Below, in pieces: positions 40,114 through 49,042 of a DNA stretch of 64,000 bases. Origin of the DNA: Qaidamihabitans albus (lineage in GTDB: Bacteria; Actinomycetota; Actinomycetes; Mycobacteriales; Pseudonocardiaceae). Position numbers and translations under genes: made by a program. The stretch lies in the NCBI RefSeq assembly GCF_016464705.1, contig NZ_JAEHOB010000003.1:273599-337598 (forward strand), given 5' to 3'. Position 1 is the first letter of the stretch. Each line of letters opens with the position of its first letter. The notes beneath the pieces are model-generated. The model did not search any database and had not been told where the DNA came from. It saw nothing but the letters and a program-made list of their open reading frames with translations.

Positions 40114-41388
40114 CTGACGGCCCTGGAGGGCGGCGTCGAGGAGCTGGACCGGGTGCAGCATCGGGACACCATCCAGGTAGCGGGCGATCTGGAGCAGGCA
40201 GCCCGGGTTGGCGGTGACGAGCAGGTCGGGCCGCGCGGCCCGGATGTTGGCCGCCTTGCGCTCGCCGAGCTCGGCGGCGGGCTCCGGCTGCACCATGTTG
40301 TAGATCCCCGCCGAGCCGCAGCAGATCTCCGCCTCGGGCAGGTCCACCACCTCCAGCTCGGGGATCGTGCGCAGCACCGCCCTCGGCTCGTCGCGGATGC
40401 CCTGCGCGTGCCCGAGGTGGCATGCGTCGTGATAGGCGACCCTGGCCCGCACCGGGTGCCGTGGCGCGCGTGGCCCCAGCTCGGCGAGCAGCTCGCTGAC
40501 GTCGCGGACCTTCGCACTGAACCGCCGCGCGCGCTCCGCCCACTCGGGGTCGTCGGCGAGCAGGTGGCCGTACTCCTTCATCGACGAGCCGCAGCCGGCG
40601 ACGTTGACCACGATGTGGTCCACGGGCAGCGAGTCGAACGTCTCGATCGTGCGCTTCGCGTGCTTGACGGCGTGTGGTTCGCGCCCGGCATGCAATCCGA
40701 GCGCACCGCAGCAGCCCTGCTCGCGCGGGGTCAGCACCTCGCAGCCCTCCGCCGCGAGCACCCGCTGCGTGGCCACGTTGACCTCGTGGAAGAACACGTC
40801 CTGCACACAGCCGGACAGCATCGCGACCCGCGCCCGCGCAGGCCCCTCCGGTCGCACCCGCCTTGGCAGCTTGGCGAAGGCGTTCCGCAGCGTCACCGGC
40901 GGCATCAGCGCCTGCGCCGCTCGCAGCCGCGGCGGCAGCACGCGCTCGGCCAGCCGCGCGAGGCCCAGCTTCTGGTAGGCGGCCCCGAAGACCGAGGCCG
41001 CGCGCAGCCGCCGCCGGTACGGGAACAGCGCGAAGATGCCGTCACGGAACAGCCGGTCCGCCCTCGTGCGGCGCACGTTGCGCTCGATCTGCGGCCGGGT
41101 GGCCTCCAGCAGCCGGTCGTACTGCACTCCGGACGGGCACGAGGTCACGCATGCCATGCACCCGAGGCACGCGTCGATGTGCTCGGTGAACGCGCCCTCC
41201 AGCTCGATCTCACCGCGCTCGGCCAGGTCCATCAGGTAGATCCGGCCGCGCGGCGAGTCCATCTCCTCGCCCCACAGCTGGTAGGTCGGGCACGTGGGCA
41301 GGCAGAACCCGCAGTGCACGCAGTCGTCGAGCAGCTCCCGCGACGGCGGGTGCAGCGCGTCGAAGCTGGAGTCGGCCGGATTGGTCAA
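40105..41388 (-). CDS. glcF: Iron-sulfur subunit of a glycolate/lactate-type oxidase (GlcF-like)
   Basis: A 427-aa protein with two 4Fe-4S motifs near the N-terminus (CVHCGFCLPTCPTY and CLGCMACVTSCPSGV) and two CCG-type domains (MLSGCVQDVFFHEVN..., EQGCCGALGLHAG; later DACHLGHAQG and EICCGSAGIYNM). It passes electrons from the flavin subunits to the quinone pool. The TTG start at 41388 follows GGGAAGG and overlaps the GlcE stop by 4 nt. Third gene of a glcD-glcE-glcF operon; the stop codon lies in the palindrome downstream. Confidence 0.9.
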   Translation of the reverse strand: MTNPADSSFDALHPPSRELLDDCVHCGFCLPTCPTYQLWGEEMDSPRGRIYLMDLAERGEIELEGAFTEHIDACLGCMACVTSCPSGVQYDRLLEATRPQIERNVRRTRADRLFRDGIFALFPYRRRLRAASVFGAAYQKLGLARLAERVLPPRLRAAQALMPPVTLRNAFAKLPRRVRPEGPARARVAMLSGCVQDVFFHEVNVATQRVLAAEGCEVLTPREQGCCGALGLHAGREPHAVKHAKRTIETFDSLPVDHIVVNVAGCGSSMKEYGHLLADDPEWAERARRFSAKVRDVSELLAELGPRAPRHPVRARVAYHDACHLGHAQGIRDEPRAVLRTIPELEVVDLPEAEICCGSAGIYNMVQPEPAAELGERKAANIRAARPDLLVTANPGCLLQIARYLDGVPMLHPVQLLDAALQGRQLP

Positions 41389-42515
41389 GAGAGTGCCTTC
41401 CCGCTGGTGAACCACAACTCGAAGCGGCCGGGGCACAGCCGCCCTTGCGGGTCCAGCTCGTCCTTCAACGCCGTCAGCACCCGCACCGCCGACGGGGCCT
41501 GTCCCCACGCGCGCAATGCCCCGGCCGGGCGCTGCCGCAGCACCGACGTGCCGCCCGCGGCGGTCACCGCGTCGTGCGTCCGTTCGACGTCGCCGGGTGC
41601 GACGGTCACCGTGCCGATACCGGTGCCGAGACCGCCGGTGCCACCGGTGCCGGCCGGGTCGCCCAGCAGGCCCGGCAGCCTGCTCGGCCGGCAGCCGATC
41701 CGTGCCACCGCCCGGTCCTCCGGCGGTGAGTCCACGAGTTCGGCATGGCGTGCCCATGCGGCCTCGGCGGCGTCCTCGGACAGCACGGAGCCGCGGGTCA
41801 GCTCGGCAAGTTGCCGCGCCCTGACCTCGGTGCCCTCGGGGGTGCCCTCCACCCGGACCAGCAGCGAGCCGTCGGCCCATTCCAGCGCGACCGGCTCCAG
41901 CGCGCTGCCCAGCACCGCGGCGGCCCGCTCGGCGGCGGTGCTCAGCGGGCAGTCGAGCCGGACGGAGCGCTGCGCGGCCGGGATCGGGTGCAGCCGGAGC
42001 ACGACCTCGGCGAGCAGGCCGAACGCGCCGTACGAGCCGTGCAGCAGCTTGGTCAGGTCGTACCCGGCGACGTTCTTGATGACGTGCCCGCCGCTGCGCG
42101 CGACCGTACCGTCGGCGAGCACCGTCGTGGCGCCGATCATCAGGTCGCGCAGCGAGCCGTAGCCGAGCGCGAGCGGGCCCGAGTCGGCGGTGGCCACCAG
42201 CCCGCCGACGGTGGCGCCGCGGGCGACCCTGGCCGCGTCGAACGCGAGGCGCTGACCGTGGCCCGCGAGCTCCTCCTGCAGCTCACGCACCGGCGTGCCC
42301 GCGCGCACCCCGACGGTCATGTCGGCCGGGTTGTAGGCGAGCACGCCGGTCAGCCCGGTGGTGTCGAGCACGGTCGGCGCGGGTTCCGGGCTGCCCGCCC
42401 AGCCTGCCGCCGTGCCGGTGCCGCGGATCCGTACCGCGCCCGCGGTGTCGGCCAGCGCGTCGCGGGCACCGCGCAGGTCGGTGGGGGTGAGCACGGCCGG
42501 TGTCGTCGTGGTCAT
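41385..42515 (-). CDS. glcE: FAD-binding oxidase subunit, GlcE-like
   Basis: A 376-aa PCMH-type FAD protein. Short N-terminal FAD region (VRIRGTGTAAGWAG, LAYNPADMTVGVRAGTPV), then RGATVGGLVATADSGPLALGYG, HVIKNVAGYDLTKLLHGSYG, and a C-terminal half that ends ELDPQGRLCPGRFE. This matches GlcE, the smaller flavin subunit of glycolate oxidase. ATG 42515 overlaps the GlcD stop (ATGA), so D-E-F are translationally coupled. Substrate (glycolate, lactate or another 2-hydroxyacid) cannot be told. Confidence 0.88.
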   Translation of the reverse strand: MTTTTPAVLTPTDLRGARDALADTAGAVRIRGTGTAAGWAGSPEPAPTVLDTTGLTGVLAYNPADMTVGVRAGTPVRELQEELAGHGQRLAFDAARVARGATVGGLVATADSGPLALGYGSLRDLMIGATTVLADGTVARSGGHVIKNVAGYDLTKLLHGSYGAFGLLAEVVLRLHPIPAAQRSVRLDCPLSTAAERAAAVLGSALEPVALEWADGSLLVRVEGTPEGTEVRARQLAELTRGSVLSEDAAEAAWARHAELVDSPPEDRAVARIGCRPSRLPGLLGDPAGTGGTGGLGTGIGTVTVAPGDVERTHDAVTAAGGTSVLRQRPAGALRAWGQAPSAVRVLTALKDELDPQGRLCPGRFELWFTSGKALS

Positions 42516-43963
42516 AGCCGCTCGATCACTCCCGCCTCCTCCAGCGGATGCGGCCGGTAGACGCCGGGCCGCTCGCCGCACAGCCGGGGGGTCGGCAGCA
42601 GCTTGCCCGGGTTGCACAGGTGGCGGGGGTCGAACGCCGAGCGCACCCGGTCCATCGTCGCCAGGTCGTCCACGCCGAACATGCGGGGCATCGAGCACGC
42701 CTTGTCGGTGCCGATCCCGTGCTCGCCGGAGAGTGACCCGCCGAGCTCGACGCACAGCTCCGCGATGTCCTTCGACAGCTCTTCGGCGCGCTCCAGCTCA
42801 CCGGCGTCGGCGTCGAACAGCACGAGCGGATGCAGGTTGCCGTCGCCGGCGTGGAAGACGTTGGCGACGCGCAGCCCGGCGGCGTCGCCCATCTCGGCGA
42901 TGCGGTCGAGCACCTCGGCCAGCCGGGTCCTCGGCACGACGCCGTCCTGCACGATGTAGTCGGCGCTGATCCGGCCGACCGCCGCGAACGCGGCCTTGCG
43001 GCCCTTCCAGATCTTCGCGCGTTCCGCGGCGTCGCCCGCGATGTGCAGCCGGGTGCAGCCGTGCCGATCGCAGATCTCCTTGACCTGCTCGAACTGCTCG
43101 CCGCATTCGGCGGCGGGGCCGTCCAGCTCGACGACGAGCGCGGCCGGGGTGTCCAGGGTGTAGCCGGCGCCGACGGCCTTCTCCGCCGCCTGGATGGCGA
43201 GGTTGTCCATCATCTCGACGGCGGCGGGCACGATCCCGGCGGCGACGATGTCGCTGACCACCTCGCCCGCAGCCGGAACCGAGGGGAAGTCGGCGAGCAG
43301 GGTGCGTACGGTCTCCGGGACCCGCAGCAGCCGCACGGTGATCTCGCAGACGACGCCGAGGGTGCCCTCCGAGCCGAGGAAGACGCCCCGCAGGTCCGGG
43401 CCGAGCTGCTCGCCGCTGTCCCCGCCGAGCGTGACGATCTCGCCGTCCGGCAGGACGACGGTCATGGCGAGGACGTGGTTGGTGGTGAAGCCGTACTTGA
43501 GGCAGTGCGCACCACCGGAGTTCTCCGCGACGTTGCCGCCGATGGTGCAGACCTGCTGGCTGGAAGGGTCGGGGGCGTAGTAGAGGCCGTGCGGCGCCGC
43601 GGCCTTGGTGATGTCGAGGTTGGTGACGCCGGGCTCCAGCACGGCGCGCCGGTCGACGGGGTCGACGTCGAGCACGCGGCGCAGCCGTTGCAGGGAGATC
43701 ACCACACCGTCGGCCACCGGCATGGCCCCGCCGGAGAGGCCGGTCCCTGCGCCGCGGGCGACGAAGGGCACGCCGTGCTCGTGGCAGACCCGCACGGCCG
43801 CGGCGACACTCTGGGTGTCGAGCGGGAGGACGACGAGCGCGGGCACCTGCCGGAACCCGGTCAGCCCGTCACATTCGTAGCTGCGCAGGCCGACCGGGTC
43901 CGAGATGACGTTGCCCGGCCCGACCGCGGACACCAGGGCCTGCCGGACAGCCTCGTCGAGCAT
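42512..43963 (-). CDS. glcD: FAD-linked 2-hydroxyacid oxidase, GlcD-like
   Basis: A 483-aa protein: N-terminal PCMH FAD domain (PFVARGAGTGLSGGAMP, TIGGNVAENSGGAHCLKYG, FLGSEGTLGVVCEITVRL) and C-terminal FAD-oxidase C domain (VANVFHAGDGNLHPLVLF, GSLSGEHGIGTDKACSM, FDPRHLCNPGKLLP). All are hallmark motifs of GlcD/D-lactate dehydrogenase. It oxidises a 2-hydroxyacid to the ketoacid. ATG 43963 with a GGAGGT site 13 nt upstream. First gene of the glcDEF unit; palindrome copy 5 lies 41 nt upstream, separating it from hsp20. Confidence 0.93.
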   Translation of the reverse strand: MLDEAVRQALVSAVGPGNVISDPVGLRSYECDGLTGFRQVPALVVLPLDTQSVAAAVRVCHEHGVPFVARGAGTGLSGGAMPVADGVVISLQRLRRVLDVDPVDRRAVLEPGVTNLDITKAAAPHGLYYAPDPSSQQVCTIGGNVAENSGGAHCLKYGFTTNHVLAMTVVLPDGEIVTLGGDSGEQLGPDLRGVFLGSEGTLGVVCEITVRLLRVPETVRTLLADFPSVPAAGEVVSDIVAAGIVPAAVEMMDNLAIQAAEKAVGAGYTLDTPAALVVELDGPAAECGEQFEQVKEICDRHGCTRLHIAGDAAERAKIWKGRKAAFAAVGRISADYIVQDGVVPRTRLAEVLDRIAEMGDAAGLRVANVFHAGDGNLHPLVLFDADAGELERAEELSKDIAELCVELGGSLSGEHGIGTDKACSMPRMFGVDDLATMDRVRSAFDPRHLCNPGKLLPTPRLCGERPGVYRPHPLEEAGVIERL

Positions 43964-44004
43964 CAGGAAAAGGTACCTCCGTCTTGCAGGAGGTAGTCAA
44001 GGGC

Positions 44005-44048
44005 TCATGAGTGCGCAGGCGAGTTAGAACTCGCGTGCGCACTCACGA
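44005..44048. repeat. 44-nt intergenic palindrome, copy 5
   Basis: Outer arms TCATGAGTG (one change) and CACTCACGA, core CGAGTT-AG-AACTCG. It lies between tandem genes on the minus strand: downstream of hsp20 (ends 44068) and upstream of glcD (starts 43963). It would terminate the hsp20 transcript. Confidence 0.88.
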
Positions 44049-44067
44049 GGTGCCAGCGGCGCGGCGG

Positions 44068-44508
44068 TCAGGCGTTGATCTCCTTGCGGCTGTTGTCCGT
44101 GCCCTCGATGGCGATCTTGCGCGGCTTGGCCTGCTCGGCGACCGGGATGCGCACCGTCAGCACCCCCGCGTCGTAGCTCGCGTGGATGTTGTCGGTGTCG
44201 AGCGACTCGCCGAGGAAGAGCTGCCGCGAGAACGCGCCGAGCGGGCGCTCGGACACCTGCATCTCGACGTTGTCGCCGGTCGCCAGCGGCCGCCGCTCCG
44301 CCTTCACCGTCAGCACGTTGCGCTCGACGTCGAGCTCGATCGCGTCGGGCGATACGCCGGGCAGGTCGAACGCCACGACGAACTCGTCGCCGGAGCGGTA
44401 GGCGTCGATCGGCATCGTGCTCGGCCGCGACCAGGTAGCGGCCGTGTTTCCGAAGACCTGCTGGGCCAGGCGGTCCAGCTCACGGAACGGGTCGGTGCGC
44501 ATCAACAT
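44068..44508 (-). CDS. Small heat-shock protein Hsp20
   Basis: A 146-aa alpha-crystallin-type chaperone. N-terminal arm (MLMRTDPFRELDRLAQQVF), alpha-crystallin domain (PIDAYRSGDEFVVAFDLPGV, IELDVERNVLTVKAERRP, SERPLGAFSRQLFLGESL, ASYDAGVLTVRIPVAE), and a C-terminal I-x-I-like KIAIEG. It binds unfolding proteins on heat or hypoxic stress, like actinobacterial Hsp18. ATG 44508 follows AGGAGGTGGG. Divergent from the regulator-like gene at 44624. Confidence 0.94.
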   Translation of the reverse strand: MLMRTDPFRELDRLAQQVFGNTAATWSRPSTMPIDAYRSGDEFVVAFDLPGVSPDAIELDVERNVLTVKAERRPLATGDNVEMQVSERPLGAFSRQLFLGESLDTDNIHASYDAGVLTVRIPVAEQAKPRKIAIEGTDNSRKEINA

Positions 44509-44623
44509 CGGTCCCACCTCCTGCTGATTCTGTTGTTCATGTCGACGCGCGATGTCGGCGATTCCGTTTGTAGCACGTCGTCGTTCCGTTGACAAGTGAG
44601 TCTGTCGTCGCGATGATGACAAC

Positions 44624-45235
44624 ATGACGAACGGCAGCGGTGGCAGCGACTACGAGCGGTTGCGCACGGTGGTGGTGGGGGCGGAGGCCGGCGAGCGGCT
44701 GGAGGCCGACCAGGTGCTCGCCGCGCTCGTGCTGCTGCGCCGGCTGCGCGACGACCTCACCGGCTGGGAGCCACAGCTGATCGCGGCCGCCCGTGAGCTG
44801 GGCACGAGCTGGGCGGACCTCGCGCCCGCGCTCGGCGTGGCGAGCAGGCAGGCCGCCGAGCGCCGCTACCTGCGCCTGCGCCCGGGGGACCCCGGGCTGC
44901 CGACGGCCGACGCCCGCGTGCAGGCCGCGCGGGACCGGCGGGCGGGCGACCGCGCGGTGGCGGTGTGGGCCAGGGAGAACTCCGCGGCGCTGCGCAGGCT
45001 CGCCGGTCAGGTGGGTGCCCTGGAGGATCTCGGTGCGCCCGCGCAGGCGCACGTCGATCGCGTGCAGGACGCGCTCGACGAGGGTGACGCCGCCGCCCTG
45101 CTGCCGCCGCTGGCCGGTGCGTCCCCGCACCTTGCGGCCAGCCATCCCGCGCTGGCCGAGCGGATCGACGACGTCACCGAGCGCACCGAACGCCTCCGCC
45201 GCGACACCCAGGACCGCCGCGACCGGCCTCGCTGA
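44624..45235 (+). CDS. Putative Hsp18-type transcriptional regulator
   Basis: A 203-aa helical protein, no membrane segment: VLAALVLLRRLRDDLTGWEP, an HTH-like ARELGTSWADLAPALGVASR followed by RQAAERRYLRLRP, then long charged helices (LAERIDDVTERTERLRRDT). Proteins of this kind are found next to hsp18/hsp20 genes in actinobacteria and are annotated as Hsp18 regulators. Divergent from hsp20; the gap has GTTGACA (44588-44594) and TGACAAC (44617-44623) as a loose dyad. The regulatory role is inferred from this context. ATG 44624. Confidence 0.7.
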   Translation: MTNGSGGSDYERLRTVVVGAEAGERLEADQVLAALVLLRRLRDDLTGWEPQLIAAARELGTSWADLAPALGVASRQAAERRYLRLRPGDPGLPTADARVQAARDRRAGDRAVAVWARENSAALRRLAGQVGALEDLGAPAQAHVDRVQDALDEGDAAALLPPLAGASPHLAASHPALAERIDDVTERTERLRRDTQDRRDRPR

Positions 45236-45297
45236 CCCGTCCGCGCGAGCAGCTGAGGAGGTATCGCTGAGCTGCGATAACGCGTACCTTTTCGCAT

Positions 45298-46170
45298 ATG
45301 CGGGCAATGTGGAAGGGTGCGGTGTCGTTCGGGCTCGTCACGATCCCGATCCATCTCTACGCGGCTACGGAGAGCAAGAACGTCTCGTTGCGCCAGGTGC
45401 ACGAGTCCGACGGTGGCCGTATCCAGTACAAGCGGTTCTGCACGGTCGAGGGCACCGAGGTGCCGTACGCCGAGATCGCCAAGGGCTACGAGCTGGCCGA
45501 CGGCGGGATGGTCGTGCTCACCGACTCCGAGCTCGCCGAGTTGCCGCTGCCGACATCGAAGAGCATCGACGTCCAGGAGTTCGTGCCGCTCGAGGCCATC
45601 GACCCGATCTACTACGACAAGAGCTACTACCTGGAACCCCAGAAGGCGGCGCTCAAACCGTACGTGCTGCTGCGCGACGCGCTGGCCAAGTCCGGCCAGG
45701 TCGCCATCGCCAAGATCGCCATCCGGCAGCGCGAGTCGCTCGCCGTGCTGCGGGTGCTCTCCGACGTGCTCGTGCTCACCACCGTGCTGTGGCCGGACGA
45801 GGTCCGCACCCCGGACTTCGCCTTCCTCAAGGAAGAGGTGCCGCAGGCGCGCCCGCAGGAGCTGACGATGGCCGGCTCGCTGATCGACTCCCTTTCCGAC
45901 TCGGTCTTCGAGCCGTCCAAGTACCAGGACAGCTACCGCGAGGCGCTGATGTCACTCATCGAGTCGAAGATCGCCGGTGCCGAGACCACCGCGCCGCAGA
46001 CGGAGACCGCGAAGGCCGAGGTCACCGACCTGATGGCCGCGCTGGAGGCCAGCGTCTCGGCGGCCAAGAAGTCGCGGCGGCCCGCCAGGTCCAACAGCCC
46101 GGGCAAGTCCGACAAGCCGGCCAAGCCCGCGGCGCGCAAGTCACCCCGGAAACCGGCCAAGGGAGCCTGA
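45298..46170 (+). CDS. ku: Ku protein, non-homologous end-joining
   Basis: A 290-aa bacterial Ku homodimer subunit: MRAMWKGAVSFGLVTIPIHL, ESKNVSLRQVHESDGGRIQY, YYDKSYYLEPQKAALKPYVL, LVLTTVLWPDEVR. The core binds DNA ends and recruits LigD. A lysine-rich C-terminal tail (~245-290: SAAKKSRRPARSNSPGKSDK) matches the extended tails of actinobacterial Ku that promote DNA binding. ATG 45298. LigD is not in the window. Confidence 0.95.
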   Translation: MRAMWKGAVSFGLVTIPIHLYAATESKNVSLRQVHESDGGRIQYKRFCTVEGTEVPYAEIAKGYELADGGMVVLTDSELAELPLPTSKSIDVQEFVPLEAIDPIYYDKSYYLEPQKAALKPYVLLRDALAKSGQVAIAKIAIRQRESLAVLRVLSDVLVLTTVLWPDEVRTPDFAFLKEEVPQARPQELTMAGSLIDSLSDSVFEPSKYQDSYREALMSLIESKIAGAETTAPQTETAKAEVTDLMAALEASVSAAKKSRRPARSNSPGKSDKPAKPAARKSPRKPAKGA

Positions 46171-46244
46171 GCGGCGCATCGGCGAACGCGACACACCCGC
46201 CCGTCCTCCACCGTTCGGTCGTAGCAGGGTGGTACCAAAGTCGC

Positions 46245-46451
46245 ATGACCTGTGCGAGCTGCGAAACCGGCCTCGACCACTGCCACGGCACGCTGGTGTG
46301 GCACGGTGACGGCGCAGCCGAGTGCACCGATCACGGTTGCGCCGGTCTCGACTCGATGCGCCACGCCCTGGTGATCGACTGCGAGGCCGTGGACGGCGGC
46401 TGCGGCTGCACGGAGCCGGTCTACGCCGGTGAGCTGCTGTGGGCCTCCTGA
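46245..46451 (+). CDS. Small Cys/His-rich protein, zinc-ribbon-like
   Basis: A 68-aa protein with many metal-type ligands: MTCASCETGLDHCHGTLVW, ECTDHGCAGLDSMRH, DCEAVDGGCGCTEP. The spacing Cys-x-x-Cys and paired Cys/His suggests one or two zinc sites. ATG 46245, after GGGTGG at poor spacing. It follows ku by 74 nt and overlaps the convergent P450 end by 31 nt. Short conserved actinobacterial hypothetical; function unknown. Confidence 0.7.
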   Translation: MTCASCETGLDHCHGTLVWHGDGAAECTDHGCAGLDSMRHALVIDCEAVDGGCGCTEPVYAGELLWAS

Positions 46452-47746
46452 ACCGCGAACCGTAGCCCGAAGTTGTCGAAGGTCGCCGGGATGGGCCGCC
46501 GCGGGCTCAGCGTCCGGGGCGCCAGCAGCTCGTATTCCCGGTTCTCCACCAGCGCCGCGAGCATGGTGCTCGCCACGAACAGCGCCAGGTTCTGCCCGGG
46601 GCATTCGCCCGGCCCGTCACTGAACGGGACCAGTGCGGGATCCTCCTGCGCCCGCCCGTCGAGCCAGACGTCCGGGGCGAACCGGTCGGCGTAGGGCACC
46701 CGCTCGCGGTCGCGGTGGAAGAACGGGCTGAAGACGAAGAACAACGTCGCGGCCGGAAGCCGCTCGCCGCGCCATTCGGTGGACGCCGTGCTCTCCCGCA
46801 GCACGGCCGGGGTGGTCGGCCACAGCCGCACCGCATCCAGCGCGCACGCCCGCAGGTACGGCAGCCGCCGGGGCCCCTCACCCTCGCGCGCCTCCTCCCT
46901 GGCGCGGGCGGCCTGATGGGAATGCGTCGCCAGCAGCGCCAGCGTCCGCATCGTGGTCATGCCCACCGCGTCGAACGCGAACAGCCAGTGCGGAACCTGA
47001 CCGTACGGGTCGACGCCGGGTTCGGCGACCGTGTCCGCTATCTTGCCCGCGAGGCTGCCGCTCTCGGCGCGGTCGAGGTGCCCGGCCAGCCGCTGGCGGA
47101 ACCGCTCGCGCGAGTGCCGGTCCTTCGGCCGAAGGTAGGCCCAGTTGCCGTGGTAGCGCAGCGTGGCCAGGAGGTCGGTCAGCTCGCTGTCGCCGGCCGC
47201 GCCGTCGCCGAGGACGATGCGGCGCACGATCCGCCACCACGTGACGTTGAATCTGTCCCAGTCCAGCCGCGCGCCCGCGCCGGCGAGCAGCCGGGCGGTC
47301 TCCTCGCGCACCACGTCGTGCGCCCGGCCGGTGGCCGAGTGCAGCGCCTGCGTCCATTCGAGCGTCGCCTCGTTGAACCGGCGCCGCGGCTCACGTTCGC
47401 CACCGCCGGTGGTCAGCACCGCATGCGGCTGGAAGTGGCTCAGTGCCGCCGTCTTCTCCATCGCGGCGGGGTGGAAGGGGGAGGGCGAGCGCTCCAGCAC
47501 CCGGCCGACGTCCTGACCTTCGAGCACCAGCGCGATCGAGCGGCGGGGCACCCGCAGCAGCAGCGGCCCCGGACCGTATCGCTCGCGCAGCCGCCGCAGC
47601 AGCCGTATCGCGTGGCGGTCCGCGTCGAGCCGCCCCGTCAGTGCCATCACCTTCGGCCGCCGCTTCAGCACACCTCCCGCCAGTGTCGGCAGGACGACCT
47701 GCCCGGCGACGCGGAGGGTGTCCGCCGCGTTCGCCCGGTTCGTCAT
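46421..47746 (-). CDS. Cytochrome P450-like protein
   Basis: A 441-aa P450. The heme-thiolate loop is PFSDGPGECPGQNLALF with Cys near residue 400; it differs from the usual F-x-x-G-x-R/H-x-C-x-G by having Glu before Cys. The K-helix E-x-x-R appears as ALDAVRLWPTTP, with Asp replacing Glu. FDAVGMTTMRTLALLATH is I-helix-like. ATG 47746 overlaps the stop of the 65-aa gene upstream by 4 nt. Substrate unknown; the unusual heme-loop and DAVR residues fit a divergent CYP clade similar to those acting on large or lipid substrates. Confidence 0.85.
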   Translation of the reverse strand: MTNRANAADTLRVAGQVVLPTLAGGVLKRRPKVMALTGRLDADRHAIRLLRRLRERYGPGPLLLRVPRRSIALVLEGQDVGRVLERSPSPFHPAAMEKTAALSHFQPHAVLTTGGGEREPRRRFNEATLEWTQALHSATGRAHDVVREETARLLAGAGARLDWDRFNVTWWRIVRRIVLGDGAAGDSELTDLLATLRYHGNWAYLRPKDRHSRERFRQRLAGHLDRAESGSLAGKIADTVAEPGVDPYGQVPHWLFAFDAVGMTTMRTLALLATHSHQAARAREEAREGEGPRRLPYLRACALDAVRLWPTTPAVLRESTASTEWRGERLPAATLFFVFSPFFHRDRERVPYADRFAPDVWLDGRAQEDPALVPFSDGPGECPGQNLALFVASTMLAALVENREYELLAPRTLSPRRPIPATFDNFGLRFAVQEAHSSSPA

Positions 47747-47940
47747 CGGTCCCGCTGGGCGGGCACGAGCTTGCCGTCCTCGGGCCGCAGACCGAGGGCC
47801 GCGAGCAGCTCCGCGCACTCCTCGGCATCCGCCGCCGCGGACGCCACCGCACGCGCCGCGCGGTAGCGCTTGCGGGCGTCCGGCTCCTCGCTCTGCGGCA
47901 GTACCGGCTTCGGGTTCTTGCTGGGCGCTTGTGGCTTCAC
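47743..47940 (-). CDS. Small basic-acidic helical protein coupled to the P450 gene
   Basis: A 65-aa protein (VKPQAPSKNPKPVLPQSEEP, then a helix DARKRYRAARAVASAAADAEE). GTG 47940. It overlaps the P450 start by 4 nt (ATGA), so it is almost certainly translated with it. No cofactor motif and no ferredoxin-like cysteines (one Cys only), so it is not an electron donor. It may be an assembly or targeting partner; unknown. Confidence 0.65.
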   Translation of the reverse strand: MKPQAPSKNPKPVLPQSEEPDARKRYRAARAVASAAADAEECAELLAALGLRPEDGKLVPAQRDR

Positions 47941-47980
47941 GAAAGACTCCCGCGGTCGGAGATCACTGTGGTAGAGGCAG

Positions 47981-49042
47981 TTACCCGCTCGTCGTGTTCA
48001 CTACACGTGCGGTCTCGTACGCGAGCTGCAGTTCCTCCCTGGCCTCCACGATCAGCAGCGGCACCCGTTCCCCGACGCCAAGCACGCCGAGACCGGCGCA
48101 CAGCGCCTCCGCGACCTCGGGCTGGTTGTTGCTGATGTCGCCGGTGAGCACGAGCGCGTCGAGCCGGTCGAGGCTCGCGGCCACGGCACCCAGCTCGCGG
48201 CGAACCCGGTGGTTGAACACGTCCATCGCCAGCTGTGCGCTCTCGTCGCCTGCCCGCGCCGCCCGCACCAGGTCGCGGGTGTCGCCCGACCGGCCACCGG
48301 AGAGCCCGAGCAGGCCGGACCGCCGGTGCAGGCCCTCGTCGAGCTCGTCGAGCGAGAGCCGGTCGTCCTGGAGCAGCCAGAGCAGCATTCCGGGGTCGAC
48401 CGTGCCGGACCGGGTGGACATCGCGGGCCCTTCCAGCGGGGTGAAGCCCATCGACGTGTCGACGCTGTGCCCGTCGCGCACGGCGCACACCGAGCAGCCG
48501 CCGCTGAGGTGGGCGATCAGCAGGTTCAGCTCCCAGGACGGCCGTTCGAGCAGCTCGGTGGCCCGGCGCAGTGCCCACGCGTAGGACAGCCCGTGGAAGC
48601 CGAAGCGGCGCAGCCCCCAGCGCTCGGTCCACTCCCGGGGCAGCGCGTACCGGCGGGCGTGCTCGGGCAGGTCGGCGTGGAAAGCCGTGTCCGGACAGAC
48701 CACGTGCGGCACCCCGGGCAGCCGGTCGCGCAGGAAGTCCAGCAGTGCCAGCGAGTTCGGCACGTGCAATGGCGCGATCGAGGCCACCTCGCGCAGGGCG
48801 GCGACGACGTCGTCGTCCACAAGGGACGGGGCGACGACACTCGCCCCGCCGTGCACCAGCCGGTGCCCGACCGCGACCGGCTCGGTCATGCGCTCCAGCA
48901 GCGCCCCGAGTGCCTCGCGGGCCTCGGGCGAGTCGGCGGGATGCTCGACGTGCTCCTCGTCCAGCACCCGGAGGCCGCCAGGGTCGACGACGTGCGCGCG
49001 CAGGCTGGAGGAGCCCGCGTTCACCGTGAGGATCGCGTTCAT
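47981..49042 (-). CDS. ackA: Acetate kinase family enzyme
   Basis: A 353-aa ASKHA-fold kinase, about 40 residues shorter than E. coli AckA. Motifs: ILTVNAGSSSLRAHVV at the N-terminus, HRLVHGGASV, CPDTAFHADLPEHARRYALP, FHGLSYAWALRRATELL, SMGFTPLEGPAMSTRSGTVDP. The NAGSSSLK lysine is Arg here, and the phosphate loop AHLSGGCSV is altered from HLGNGAS. Yields acetate and ATP from acetyl-phosphate made by the upstream phosphoketolase. ATG 49042 overlaps the xfp stop by 4 nt. Activity is very likely but the altered loop residues leave some doubt. Confidence 0.9.
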   Translation of the reverse strand: MNAILTVNAGSSSLRAHVVDPGGLRVLDEEHVEHPADSPEAREALGALLERMTEPVAVGHRLVHGGASVVAPSLVDDDVVAALREVASIAPLHVPNSLALLDFLRDRLPGVPHVVCPDTAFHADLPEHARRYALPREWTERWGLRRFGFHGLSYAWALRRATELLERPSWELNLLIAHLSGGCSVCAVRDGHSVDTSMGFTPLEGPAMSTRSGTVDPGMLLWLLQDDRLSLDELDEGLHRRSGLLGLSGGRSGDTRDLVRAARAGDESAQLAMDVFNHRVRRELGAVAASLDRLDALVLTGDISNNQPEVAEALCAGLGVLGVGERVPLLIVEAREELQLAYETARVVNTTSG

